From: Arctopsyche grandis
Taxonomy: Eukaryota > Arthropoda > Insecta > Trichoptera > Hydropsychidae
NCBI RefSeq assembly: GCF_051622035.1
Contig: NC_135362.1
Span: 10,729,501 to 10,793,500, forward strand
Reading direction: 5' to 3'
DNA: 64,000 nt
Part shown: piece by piece, positions 35,101 to 50,100 of the stretch
Layout: the number at the start of each line of letters is the position of its first letter
Numbering within the stretch: position 1 is the stretch's first letter
Program-made: the position numbers and the translations under genes
Notes under the pieces: model-generated
The model's database searches: none
What the model was told of the DNA's origin: nothing
The model's input: the letters and a program-made list of their open reading frames with translations, nothing else

Positions 35101-38100
35101 AGCCTCTTATTTCAGATCCATCCACGTATACAGAGCTACAAGATGATGAAACCTGAAAAAATAATTGTTGTTTCAAGGATTTTTTATTGTTTATTTTTTA
35201 GTATTCCACTATAAATTGTATGCATACCTTTAGAACACTCTCATCTTCTGAATGACACGAGCTCTGCAATGTGACGTCAGCCACTTGACCAGCTTGAGAC
35301 ACAATCAAAACCTTCATGGCTTGAGATACTTGTCGACCGGTTATTACAGCAGTATTCAAGACTTCCCAATTCTGAAAATGTATTACATAACTTATAAGAA
35401 AGATTAATAATAGAATATTTTCTAATTTTAAAACTACTACAGGACTTATGGACAAATAAATAAATCGAATATACCAACACACGAGACAAATACTCGTCCC
35501 CAAACAATACAGTCTGAAGGATCTTTTCGTTAGAGAAAAAGACAATTGTCTAGCTACAAAGTTACATATATTAGATAAAACCTCTTTGACTAGAGAAGTA
35601 ATAAAATTGACAAATAAAAAAATCAATGTTATATACATAGTTTTGTTTAATAGATTTGTTTAACGTATACATATGTATGTACATACATACATATATATTG
35701 TGATTGGTGATTGGTGCTGGTCGACCACTGGTTTACTAGCGCCGAACATCTGATATCGCGTTCGCGCCAAAAAGGCCTTGCCGTATGAATAAATCGTATA
35801 CAACAACCAATAAGGTTTCGCGACCCATCGACCAATGATTTCTCTGTGCTGAGAGTACATGCTGTGTATAAATATTCGGCAGATCTGTTCCGTGCTTCAT
35901 TCGGTGCTGGATCGTTGACAGAACAACAATAAACTACTTCTACCACAACTCACAGCGTATTTAACTTCAATATCGGATACCCCTCTACAAGTCCTCGCTA
36001 CAATATATCCAATTTTTTTTTAATTATAAATTAAAAATTTGAAATGAATATTTAATAAATTCTTAATATTAAATTTAATTTCAAATAATTTATATCTTTT
36101 TGGAATAATATTTTTTTTAAATCTTTATAAATATGATATAATAGCATATGGTTGTTGCTATTGCTTACTAATAAAACAAAAGTAGAGTTATTATTATTAG
36201 GGTAGTATCAAATATAAAGTATGTATGTACATACATGCATGGTTTGGTAATTATTCCGCAAAAAGTTATCTCGCGCAAGTCACTAACATCTTGATCACGG
36301 AACATCCCAAAAACTCCATCAATCTAAAGCTACTCACGCGAAATATTGTACTAACGAGAGCTCGAGTGCCAGATGATCCATGATCGAGATTTTAGTGACT
36401 TCCCGAGATCGCTTTTTGCGGAATAATCCGTTTACCACATACATTGTCTATTTGCTACATCTACTTTTGGTTGTTTTTTTAAATATAAACAATCTTTTTA
36501 CACTGGTTTTCAATCACATTACATCAGCAACAGTTCAAAAATTGATTAATCAATTTTTAATTCAATATATTTCGAAACAAACGAGCTAATTTATAGCTTT
36601 TGTTTGCATTGACTATATTGGCACAAATAAAATTTCTATGTTATCAGTATCAAAATAATGTTTTTCAGTTGAAGTTCTACACTGTTGCTGTCAGATAAAT
36701 TTAAGAACTACACCTGGAGTAGAGCCTCGTAAATTTGAAGGAAATAAAGCCAAATTAGACCGCACTGAATCATAAATTAGGTAACTCGTCCGAGGCAAAG
36801 TTCGCCCCCGGACAACTTTGTATCTCGTAAAGGTGTTTCACGGAACAAAAGTTTTGCAAGCGCTTTATTGTATTAATAAAAATTAAACGGACTACTTTTC
36901 AGACTGCGAATAAAAATAAAATGAACCGGAAACATTACACATATAAAACCATATTAATAAAATGTAACAAACACAGCGGTTATCAACCATCTGTACGACA
37001 CATATGTACATAATATAAACAAGTGCGCTATCTGTGTATTGTGTGTGGAGTCAAAACGTGGAGATTGTTCTGCATTGTTTGAACGTTTCAAAAGGAAAAC
37101 CAACGTTCATTTGTATTTTGAGTTCATTACGCGATAACGAGAATAAGGAAATTAAGCGTATTGTAATATTTTATCAGTGGCGTTCCCGAGCATACGAAAA
37201 AGGGTCCAATATATAGAAAGTACTTGGAGGAGAGACGAGGCGAGAAACTGTGACCGTTTTAATTAAAATTCCTACGGAACAAATATTTTGTAAGCAGATG
37301 ACTAGAACGCACCATTTAACGATTAATCAAAACGAGAGAGAGAAAAAAAGCCGATCTAATACTACAGCTGTAACAATAAGATATAATAAAAACGAAAAGC
37401 TTACTCTATAGCAGTAGTAGTAGTAGAATATAATATAACATTTATGGAAGAAAAACACGTCTTTAATGTTTGTTTTTCGCGTAAGATATTATTATTTATA
37501 TATATAATATAAGCTAGGGGGTGATATATGAAAGCGATTTTCATGAAATAGTCGTCAGATTGTTTTCAGCAGATTTAGCGAAAAATATTAGCGGACAACG
37601 TACGAGATAAGCGGGAAAGTTTTCCACGAGCCGGGAAACTAATATAGCTGGAAGATTATGAAGGTGTTGCAATATGGCCCGGGTGGCATCTGGTGCAGAC
37701 CCACACACGTGGCCCAAGCCTTTGTTGATTACACGACAAAATATTCACGAAGCAGAAGGCGGCCATTTGCTAGTGAAGCATTGATGAGAATCTTGAGATT
37801 TCATAACAAGACAAATCTCGAGAGGGGACCGACGAACGGGCAAACACAGCAATCAAAAACGATATTTTATTCATGCGAAAAAAGGATCTTCAGCGATGGG
37901 ACTTCAGGCTGTGTATGTTTGGGGAAGAAGAAAATAAGTTCAAACTTGAACAAAAATGTAGGTACAAAATTTCTGAAGGAAATTAGTATACAAAAAAAAA
38001 GGTTGGTATTAGTTTTACAAACAGTTATTTCGCATATTATTTGGAATAAACAATAGTTTTGTTTATTACGGTCAATTATGAGACTTCATACATTATTTCA

Positions 38101-41100
38101 TACACTTTTAGCATAACTTTGAAGTCATACTGTAAATCAGCAAGTCAATTGATTATCATTGTTACAAACCATCATACTTAGATGATAACATATATAAATG
38201 GGGGTGTGCAGTCTAATGTAAATTTAATTTCAACTATTGACTTAAAATACACTCATAGCTTCCCGTTGGTTTATTACTCAAATTTGCGTGATATGACAAA
38301 AATATGACAGTGGTGGATCTCGAAGCGACGAAAACATATGTTTGTATGTACATATCCTTGCAGCTAACGTCCTCTGCACACCCGGTCGACCCCCAACAAT
38401 TATTCACAGATAAATGACCTCACGTGTCCAGCTCTATCTGTTTGTGCCTTACTCTTTTCAACGATTTTTTTTTTAATTAATTTATTTTGTAGGTTTTTGA
38501 TTATTTTCTATAGATCTGTCTACAAAGACGTGTGGCGATGATGTGGATATATGTATGTATAACCTCACGAACAGATGTAATTCTACGTCAAAATAAAATA
38601 AATAAATAAATGGTGTTTGTAACCTTAAGGCTTGTTGGTATATATAATATGCAAGAGCATTTGGCCCGTCGACTGTGCCGCGCCCTTTTTCCATACGATG
38701 CCATTGTAAATATTGACCGTTTAAGCTAAGTGAAGTCAATTTGTGAAACGTGTGAATTTCAGCGGATGTTTATTATGGTTTGAAAAAAAGCTGGAATTCG
38801 TATCTCTCATCCGTTGTCGTGAAAACTTTGCAACTTTTTTATCGCGTTTGCGAAAGTCACCGAACAATAGATAGTGGCATATAGGAAGCGGGCAGTTAGT
38901 TGGAAGCTGCCCAGGGATTGTTTTGTTCTAGCGACCGCAGCTTTGAAACGAGACCATTGTGTCTTGCCCTAGTAAGAGCCGTTTACAGGGTATTAAACTC
39001 TTGGCTTCCACGTTCAATTGCGTGCCAATTTTCCATGTATACATTTGTACTCGAATAGCGGATGTTGAGTTTCGTTTACCCTTAGCGCGCTTAAAAAAAT
39101 ACAAAACACAAAAAAATGTGAACTAAATATTCCTCTCTCGGTTTTGTTTTTGTAGGGAAATACAAAAATTCGATTGCGCGAAATCTGAATATGGCCTTCG
39201 CAAGCTCGTGCCAAAGTAAATTGGGAAGAATAAATACGAAATGTTCAACTTGGATGGAAGGAGGGGCCATCGCCATAGTATGGAGGATTCATTATTTGGT
39301 ATTCAAGGATAGAGATCGTCAAACTTTTCCACTCCTCGACTCCTTGAATTCTAAGTTCGAAGTTTTAAACTCCTTCCGACATGACAAGTGGCAGATTTAT
39401 TTATGACATTCATTAAAAATATTGTAAAATTCATAGAATTCGAAATAGAAATGAATTTAATAGTAAGAATCATTATTATTAATATCATAAAAATCAATAA
39501 ATGAGCTGTTATATTTGAAAGTGGCGGGAGGCCAATTTTTAGTTCCAAAAACACTATTTATGTTTGACTTAATTCATGAATTGTTATCACTTATTTTATT
39601 CCGATATGTCCAGAATCTCGGAAAAGCAGAATAAACGTATTACAGGCCACCAGTATTTTTTAAATATTGTTAAATGTAAAACATTTATTTAATGTTTTGC
39701 TTTTCTCGAAATGAAGAAAAGTGGACTTGAAATGAAATCCATCTTATTTTATTGAAAAATGCCAAAAACACGGGAATCAATTGAAGGTAATAAGGCTTCG
39801 ATTATTTCAAAACATCGAGGGTCGGGATGGATAAAAATTTCCAAAAAACTTAAATTATCGCGATATGCGGTTCAAAAAAAAAGCAGTAAAAAGATACAAT
39901 GAGAGCAATTTTATCAGTGGCGTTACGTAAATTCCAGGCGCCCCCTCCCTTTATACGCAAATTATTGCCTTACAGCAAAATAACTTAAGCAATGATAACC
40001 TTTTTACGTAGATAAATCTGTCTACATATAGGTTAGGAAGATCATTTAAGTTTATTTATTTAATTGAAAATATAGGGAACCCTTTACAAACTTTTGTATG
40101 CGGGTCAAATTTTTCTAGTTACGCCACTGACTGTCAAATTTCATTTTAAAGACCGTGTCTTTCAAAATCCCAAAAACGGAACTTCTGAGCAAGTTGGAAT
40201 AGAGGAAAAGGAATGAAATTAGAAAAACCGTAAGAAGACGTCTGATGGGAGGTTCATTTAAAATAACCAAAAAAGAAACAAAAACGATAAAAACAACGTG
40301 ACAAAACCACTACGCTCGAAACACTAATTTGTTTGAAAGAGACAATTTTTTTTAAACAATAAGCAAACCCAAGAAGGAGAAATAAGGTTCAAATCATAGA
40401 GGAATTCCCAGTAAGATACAATGCAGATAGTAGTTGTTTCAAAAGTAGTAGTTGGTTAAAAACATTCTTGACAAGTGGTCTAATACATTTGTCCACGGCT
40501 GTACATATGAACGATTTAACCATATAAACTATGAGAAAATGCCAATACCCGAATTTTCCACACAAATGCATGTAAAATATATGTAGATACCTTACAATAC
40601 GTCATCGTCAAAAATCAAAGGACTCGAGGATATGAGAATGATCCGAATCAAAAGGACATCAATCGGAAAACAAGAAAAAATGTATAAAATAAAAGGTCAA
40701 CGTCGTAATATCCTTCGGATTTACGACATCCGGTCCGGTCCTTTTTTTCCCGAGGCACATGTTTCGGGTTGTGTCCGGCCAATACCCGTCTTTTGGATGG
40801 GACTTCCGACCCGGTGGACCGTTGACCGTTGCGGGAGCTATTCTCTGCTCCAGCGACCCAGAAACTATTGATGCTGCGCTATCGTTTGCTATCTGAAACA
40901 TATTTCACAGCAGTTCGGGGTCCGCAGCACTATAATGCACCATGGGATTTATCCGTACGCGCAATCCTTTTTTAAATTGACCTAAAAAAATATGTGGGAC
41001 AACCCCATACCAACACGTCTCCCATAAGGCCATAAGCATTCCCATCCACCGGAAAACACGCTGCATATTCATATATCGTTCACAATCTGTTTAAATTTCT

Positions 41101-44100
41101 GCTTGCGTGTGATACAATAAATATTTATGCAATATGAAACTCGATATGCGATGTTTGTTTTGCCACTATTTCAATTTCAGTATTGAAACAGCGAGTTCGT
41201 ATTAGATTTTGAAATATTATGTTTGCGTGTTTATTCATATGTATAAAACTCGTTCGCTCGATACGTATACTTATTAAAATGTGATGGATATACAATTTCA
41301 ATAGTAAATATGTACATACATATATGCGGATTAAATTCTGTCATTTTTGTTGCATGGAGTAAACTGTTGAGATTTTTAATAATCCTAGAATAAATTTATA
41401 TTTTACAATGATGCCATTACAAACTTTATCTCTGAGCGACACCTATGGTATTAAACTAGTACATATGTATATAAATTTGAAATCATATTCAAATAGTTGG
41501 TAGGACGGTTTTTCCAATTTGATGAGGAACCGTTTTAAGAATGAAATCCGGTAAATTTGCAAACTTTGATAGGAAACGATCGACTTAGAGTCACAAATAT
41601 CCAAGTCCGAACAGCAGCATTGTAGAAATACTCCGAAAAATTTCTCTCCCATCAAGGTCAAACCAGAGCTTGATCCCGGGAACCTATCGGTGATTAGCAT
41701 TAACGCAACCACCGAGCTATACTGCTGGCTGTATAACTCGGGATCATATAAATATGTATGTATGTACATATCGAGAGTCACGTATACTTCTGATTTATAT
41801 CTCGATCATTATATTTAAAAGCATATAATTACAATTATCCAAATTGATAATTTTTACGTAGTGCTATTCAGAATTACATTTTTTATCCAGACTACAGACT
41901 GTTGGAGAAGAACCATCAGAGGTATTTATGATAACGATCCTTCATCGTCCTTGATGAAATAATCAAAAATAATCTAGTTAAATCGGCAGCAAAAAACTTC
42001 AACAAGATTCTTCACTATGAAAGACGGCCTTTAATGAGGATTTTACTTATATGGATCTCTCTCTTCTGTGTAATTAATTGTCCAAAAAAAAATTTCTAGT
42101 GGAGAGGTCTACGGATTTTTTTTTATATGAATGGTTTTTATTATATAAATGCTATTATATGTACTCGAGCAAATTTTTCTCTGGAACATTTGAAGTGGAA
42201 GCTTCGTACTATTAATTACTATTACTTGATTTTTTAATGCTTCAAAAATTAAGAGTATATTTTGTCGTTAGACGACAGCTTGTTTAAATTTTAAACGAAT
42301 CAATTAATATTTTGTATAAATATAATCATTTTCATTGGACTGAAAATTGTTCCGGTATGAATTTCGCTTATTGTGTAACGAAAAGCAATTTTCTATAATA
42401 ACGAGATTATTATATTCGCCGAACCAATTTCCGTTCCACGACATACGATACGCTTTCAGCTTCTGGTTGAATCTCGACATTTTCCTAATGAACTTCTGAA
42501 AATATCACATTTCCACAAAAGCGACGTTGAAATGTTTCAAATACAATTCACCGCTAAACGGCGATCGATTGAATCCATCAACGAGAAAACAAAAATGAGA
42601 ACCATTTACACGAGCGCGATAAATTAATATTTAATCTGATAATACGTAATACATTTCCCGTCCAATTAAGAAGCAAGAATATACTGTTTTAAATTTCGAT
42701 TTTAATTGGTGTGTTGAAACGGCGTAATACGAAGAGAGTTTAAGGGGATTTTAAAGGGTCTTCGGAGGGTTTGCGAAAAGTGGATGTTCGCCTCGGGCCG
42801 CATTGCAACATTGCGACTGCAGCAGCCGCAACGTTTAATTAGGGACGTGTACCGGTGCAGTGGTGGCGGAGGCCATTAAGACACTTTCTCGAATTAAAGT
42901 GTGCGAATTAATTTCATCCGAGGTCGTAAAATGGCCGATAATCGGCGCTGACGTCTGGCGTAATTGCGCGAAAGACATAGCACTGTACCAAATTACGCTG
43001 CAAAAGTACGCAGGGTAATTCCAGCGTCTTATAAGAAACCGCAAAATATATATCTAGTATGCTCATAATAGATGGGTTGAAGAAATGAATTCGTTATGTG
43101 AAATCTATGTATGGATGTATATTATAATTAAATTTCAGTACAAGCAAAACTATTCTAACATACATATGTATGTACGAGTATTGTATGTATATGCAATGGC
43201 GTATCTAGATTTTCATACACACTCAAATTCCATTTGAAAAGTCTTTTAAATTAGTTATTTTTATTTAAATTCAGTTTATTATATTTATCATGGTGCCATT
43301 ACGGGTTACCCCAAGGCGACACCTATGGCCAAATTTGAACGGTGACTAGATAAATGCATTAGAGATTGTTGCACTTCCTAGACATCCAAACTTTCAAAAA
43401 TACTCAAAGAGAACTAACGCAATAGAATTCCACAAAAAAGTGTTAAGGGGTATTTCTATGTTATCCGAGGGTGCCAACCTTTTTTGTGGAATTCTATTGC
43501 GAAAGTTCTTTTTGAGCGCCTTTGAAAATTATGACTTCTCGAAACTGCGCTACTATTCAGTGCAATTTAGTGCATCTTTCCGGGAACCAATTTTTTACAT
43601 ATGAGCCGTTATAATTGAAAATGGCATATGTCCACTTTTCTTTATTTCGAGAAATGTCTCCCCTAACATTATATTGAATGTTTTGCGTTTAACAATATTT
43701 AAAAATACTGGTAGCCTGAAATACGTTTATTCAGCTTTTCCGAGGTTCTGGACATATCAAATTAAAATAAATGATAACAATTTGTGAATTAAGTCAAACA
43801 TAAATAGTGTTTTTAGAACTAAAAATTTAACCACCACCACACAAACATAACGGTTCATACATATATAGTGAGATCGATGGGAGTTGCGCAAAACCGAGAC
43901 GAGTGGAAGCGTGTTGGAGAAACCTTCATCCAGCAGGGGATGGCGAATGGCTGAAGATGATGATGATGATATACTTATATATAAATTTATAGTATTACTA
44001 TTGTACATTTTGAAATTAAATTCAAATTTTGGTGACAAACAGAGGGATGAAAGTGGCCAATTCGGTAGGAACCGTTTCAACAGTGACATCAGATTAATTA

Positions 44101-47100
44101 GCAAACTCTAATAGGACACGAACAAGGTTTGGTCAGCAACACCCGGTCAGGGGTCGAATCCGTGACCGCTCAGTTATTGGCATTATACGCTAACCACTGA
44201 TATTTTACTAGTTTCACTTTTCATCTTTCAACCATTGGGAAGTAGATGTATTCACGAACTAATATCTATATGTATGTATGTATCTGTATAATGCTAGTAT
44301 TGATTTTTAACTATCGTTAAAGATTTAATGAAGTTGTTTTAAGAGGGGGTTAGTTTAAATTTTGATATTATTGTCTGTGTACCGGTTGTATTTGTTAGGC
44401 AAGGAATATATATGTACATATGTTCGTAAAATATAATCACTATGTACATAAATACAAAAAAAAAATGCGTGGAAAAATCAACATGAAAAATTGATTACAA
44501 ATATTTCATTTTAATATTTTAAACTTTTCACCTTTACGATTTCAATTTAAACTTTTCCGCACACAGTAGGTGGGTTGATATTTGTTTTTGTCGTGTTTGA
44601 AGATTAAGCGAATTGGCAATTTCAAAGTGTACAGCGAAAAGCAAAGCCTCTAATCTCCGATAAAAAGGATAAACGACATTTCTGTTTGCAAAGTCTCTTC
44701 CTTTAATACATACATACACACATACGCCAAATACTAGTGCTTCCGTATCCGCAAAGGGATTACTCGGCGTGTACATTTACTATATACATACATATACATA
44801 TACCAATGGAAAAATGGATGCATAAGGATCTGTATAAGGAAATCCGATCGAATCTTTAATAACAGCGAGAACTCCGGTACAGCACTCGACATTGCTTATT
44901 CCATTTTAAATCTCGGATAACGCAATTTTTAATGTAATAGCAACAGAGGTGTGATCGAAAGCTTAGCCCGAGGCTACGAAATGTATAGTATTGCTGTAGA
45001 CGAGAAACTTTAAGATCTAAAGTGGATGGCAGGGACGTCACGTGGGGGCAAGTACGTGAGGAATCGCCCAAGGGCGGCTCGCTCTTAAAGGTACGGCAAA
45101 TTGAAGAAATAATGTAAAAACATATAAAAAAAACCCACTGGGTATGTATAAAGTAATAATATGCAAATGTTTTCATTTGAAAAATTCATTTACATATTTC
45201 TTTGTAAACGTATTTGAAAATTTATTTCAATAAAATAAAATGTGAGTACTAGATTTTTTCCGTTTGCCATAAATATAATTCGACAGCTTCGCATTTATTA
45301 TATTTAATACAAAAATAAGTCAAATGATTAATTAAAAAAAAAACCGTACTCTTTCTATAGATACTAAAGAGTTTATCTTTTATTTATTTAAAGTAAATAC
45401 ATAGTACTGCATTGAAAGCCTAAAATTTTCCTTGAAAGCTTTTCGATTTAAAATTTATGAACTAAAATTTACGATAACTAATCTAACGATTATACAAAAA
45501 TTTGGCATAACCTTATAAACAAACTTATATTCATTTAAAAATAAAAACATAACGCATAAACATAATCATTATATAAACAGTACGGGTGCACTCGCCACTA
45601 TCACGTCACTTGATGCGTGAATATTTCCATAGAGGTCAAAGAAAACTGGTTCTGATTGATACATTGCGGGGATATGTACTGCTGTATAGTATTAATAGAT
45701 CGTATCGGTTGCTGCTGTTTCGATACGTCACATACACATTACGGAACCTATGAATGTGTCCATATAGAATGTACTTAAAAATATTTTTCGTACAACTGTT
45801 TACATGCAGTTGCCGACATGAGCTGTCCTGGTGAAAAACCAACCTTAAAACGTAACTTATACGAGAGAGATATATAGAGAGAGAGTAGGATCGTTTCCTC
45901 CTCTTGTCACCCTAAACTTCTTATTAGACAGCGTTTATTCAGTGATTTTCAACATTTTGACGTGATTTATAAAGCTCACCTTCGATATGGGCAGAACAGC
46001 TTGAATGTCGTCCTTGTCTATGTCGATCCTTGCGGTTAATTTCCTGGGCGGAGGATGAGACGGTGGAGCTCGTGACGCCGAAGATGGCGCCGCAGGACGT
46101 GCATATCTTACGGTACAGGACAAACGTGCCACACCTCGACCGGCACCTGCTCCTGCTTCCCCAGACCACGTCAACACTTCTTCGACCCTGAAAATGAACA
46201 TTTCATTAATAAATCACGCGTAACGTACATAAATAAATAAGTGTAAGCAGTAGTATTTCCCGTCGACCCTGTTTACGTACCCACGAGGCAAATCTCGTCA
46301 AATAAACGTAAACTGGGTATTTATTGTTAACGATTCACATTATGCTGGTTTTGCATGTTGTGGGGCCGTTAAAACGGTAGGTAGGGTAATTTGGTTTGGG
46401 AATTATTTGTATTTCGCTACGAATGAATGAAGTTAATGCGATGTGTTTGACCGCGTTTTTTCCAGTACCAAATGTGGGTATTCGAATTAATTTATGACTC
46501 GATACAATCTTCAGTTTTACTATTTATTCGGTTGTAATGTACATATGTATGTACATATGTATATGTACTTCTGTCGGTGATTATAATGCATTTATTGTTT
46601 TTTAATTTAAACTTTTGACTTTAATTTAAATTTATTAAATTTTTAATTTTTAAGTTGGTAGCTTATTTATATAGAAATCAATAAATTCGAGATGCTGAAA
46701 AATCCGAATTTGAAATTTAGTGGAACCGTTTTAATAATAAAATCTGATAAATTGGCAAACTCTGATAGGAAACGATCGACCTGGACATACATATGTATGT
46801 ATATTACAGGGTCTGGACAGTAGCACCGAGCCAGGGAATGAACCCATGACCCTTCAGTTGAAAGCATTACACGTTAACCACCGAGCTATGTATATTGCTG
46901 TTATTATGTACAAAACATGACAATTTAAATAACTCACTTTTTAACATATTATGAGATTAAATGGTTTTTTTTTATGTAGAAAAATATAATGTTAAGCCAA
47001 TTTATCACATTTTTTAATGTTAAATTGACATTCATATATACATATGTATTTACATGTTCGCACCTTTACCTTGCATACGATCAAAAAATATTCAGTGACC

Positions 47101-50100
47101 GGGTAAAGTTTTAAAGGCTAAAAAAATAGCAAGGACGATTACAATTATCAGTTTTTAAGTCGAATAAGGTTTTAATTAAATGAATTCAATAGTTACAAAA
47201 ATAAGAAATAGTCAACTCTAGACCTTGTAGTGGGATTTTGTCAAATATTAAACATATATAATTAAATGAAAGAAAATACTTTTATTTATTTATGTTCATA
47301 TGTTACGAGCATTTGAATTTAATAAATTTAATTCAATTGTTTATTTTTCTTCAATTTTAGTCGACGAATAACGGTCGAGCTTTATTCTAAACAAAAATTG
47401 TACGCAAATATTTAACGTTATAAATTAAGTATTAAAAATATCATTCAATACAATGATATCATTCGCGAATGAAGCTGAACATCTTCAAGACAATAAATCT
47501 CAATTCAAGTGTTTTTCAATTCAACTTAATTTTTACTGGATATCTGCAAATCCGTATTTCGTACGCAGCATCCGCATATTTTATCCAGATAAATCATCAT
47601 TCCTACCAGTCAATAATGACTATTAGATTCTAATTGATTTCCATAATAATTTTACTTATTAACGTAGTTCCATCGAAATTTTCTTACGTATGTTAAAAAT
47701 AAATTCATTTGTTTTTATTTAAAGTGAAACTAAATTAAAAAAATTCTACATTATATCAAAAATAAATATCGGTGTTTGTTAAATTTTGTGCAATCTTTTT
47801 AATTGAACATAGAAGAAGATGATTGGCAAATGTGCTTAAATGTACAAACAATGGTAAATGTTCATATTGTTCAATATTGTTACGCTGCTTTATTTAATAA
47901 TACCTGTGTGATTATTTTAAATATCATATTAAACTTTTTAGGTTGCAGTGAAGGTAGGAGATTAAATTTAACTCACGGAAATAATTTGTGTGTAATCACA
48001 TTTCATTTATTTTTATATACACTTTTCAAATTCGCTGTTTATTTCGTTTATAAGTCCATACATAAAATGAAAGTAGTGAGATTATGTAATATTCAATAAA
48101 ATGTAATAGAAAATAAATCCCGTTCAAGTTAAGCGTAAAGTTCAATTTAGCGCGAAAGAAAGAAAGCAACGTGTAAATAATATTGCTCTTTTTCCCACAA
48201 CACATTCGGATAAAAGTTTGCGCGAAAAACTTCGATTTCCCTCACCGCGGGCCCACCTTCCGTATTTCTCGCCGTGGAATTTCCCCGCCCGTTGCAAAAG
48301 TAACGCAATCTGTTCCGCGAGCGCGTATAATTTACGATTTATATATAAATTTATTTTTGTTTTTGAATTTGCGGGGCGAGAACCACCGCCAACGGCGAAG
48401 TAATCACAATGCAAATTGCGAAACAAAACGGCGAAATCCATTCGGAAAACGCTTTTCCGACGCGGCCGCGGAAAAAGTTCACCGCGCTACTAAATAATTC
48501 AATTTACAATCAATTTCCCGCGAGACGCAAAGGCGCGCGGACCCCCCTTTGACAACCGCTGGCGCCGTTCACCCGACAAATTAAATTGCCCGACGGAAAA
48601 TCGTCAACGAAGAAAAACCGCGTAATTATGAATACACACACCGCAAAAAAAATATGATATATGTAATTGGACCATCCACAGTATGTACACACTCGAGCAA
48701 TCTCTTCAACACACATACGCATGTACATAAATATGTACAATGTATATATGTACGTGAGTGTTCTTATTTTATTTTATTACATTTTATACCAGGAAGGCCT
48801 TAGAGGTAAACCCTAATGCGCCTCCCTGGCCAATTACAAATAATACAGCATTTTTATTATACAAGTCGCTGAATTACGAGACTCTGACAACTCGCTATGA
48901 ATTTTACATAAATTTTATTGTACATTTATCATACTCAAATAGTGGTGACATAGTAGGTAGGAAGGTTTTTAGCCAATTTAATCGGGAACCGTTTCAACAA
49001 TGAAATCAGAGAAAATTGGCAAACTCTGATAGGAAGCGATCGACCTGGAGCACAAATCCAAGGTCTGGCTAGCAACAACGGGCCAGGGAATGAGCCCATG
49101 ACCACTCAGTTGAAAGAATTATGGTGACCACTGAGCTATGTTGCTGGTCAGAAACTTATAATATGCGCAAACCCCAAAACACGCGATTCCTATTGGTCAG
49201 AACATTTTAGTAGACCGATAGGTATCGCACATTTTTCTTCCTACTGCAATGAAATGAAATATAGTTACTAGTTTAATAAGAGTTTGCTACAAATGGTTGC
49301 AAACAACGCGGCTGTATGCTCATTTCGATTAAATTTTGACTGTTTGAATTTCAGCCTGTACGAAAGACGAGATATTCATGGGGTTGCGCAGATGACATTT
49401 CGATGTACATTGATAATTGACAATTCTTAAAATTGAGTTGGATCTTTCTGGCAAGTTTAAAATGGCAAAAGCCGAGACAAAAGTATGAAATGAGCATGCA
49501 GCGAATTGAGCATGCGGCCGCGTGGTTTGCAACCATTTGTAGCGGTGCGATTTAGAAGTATTACATAATTTGTTTGGTGGATATTTAATATCTTTATTGT
49601 CTTTAAGACGTCAAAAATTGAAAGAATATGTCCCTTTCCGTGTGAATTTCCTTTACAAATACAGGCGTAAATAGAATCAACGAAATATTTCACCATTTTA
49701 AAGGATAAAAAATAGCTGACATAAATACAGTGATGATTTAAAATAATAATTTCAGTTAAGTGATAATAAATGATCACAGAATCAACGAAAAATATTAAAG
49801 TATTATATGAGCCGTTATATTTGAAAGTATCGGAAGTCTAATATTCAATTCCAAAAACACTATATCTGTTTGAATTACTTCAAAAATTTTTATCACTTAT
49901 TTTAATTAGAAATGTCCAGAATCTTGGAAATGAAAAATAAACGTATTACAAGCCACCAGTATTTTTAAATATTGTGAAACGCAAATCATTTTGAAGAAAT
50001 TAAGAAAAGTGGAATCATGCCACTTTCAAATATAACGGCTCATAACATATATGTATGTACATATATAATAATAATAATAATTATTTTTAGTTGTTTGTGT

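Larger units (their letters stand above)
35372..45979 (-). other. 10.6-kb TMEM132 intron
   Basis: The largest intron in view, between exons 46187-45980 and 35371-35228. It contains a solo LTR (35699), an hAT-like MITE (36241), a Tc1-like relic (39502), SINE copies (41408, 44031), MITEs (43369, 43602) and a LINE tail (43868). The stretches 36450-39500 and 40320-43290 hold no gene I recognise. CAGTGGCGTT also occurs at about 37178 without a partner end. Confidence 0.6.

Noticed and set aside
37178-37215. Possible partner of the CAGTGGCGTT element at 39915
   Set aside because: Only the first 10 bp match; no inverted end was found nearby.
37658-38056. 132-residue ORF in a TMEM132 intron
   Set aside because: No domain, no repeat in related positions, and basic low-complexity composition. 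Length alone is not convincing.
48142-48497. Overlapping ORFs on both strands in a CpG-rich patch
   Set aside because: GC-rich sequence lowers stop density; both strands are open and neither product looks like a protein.
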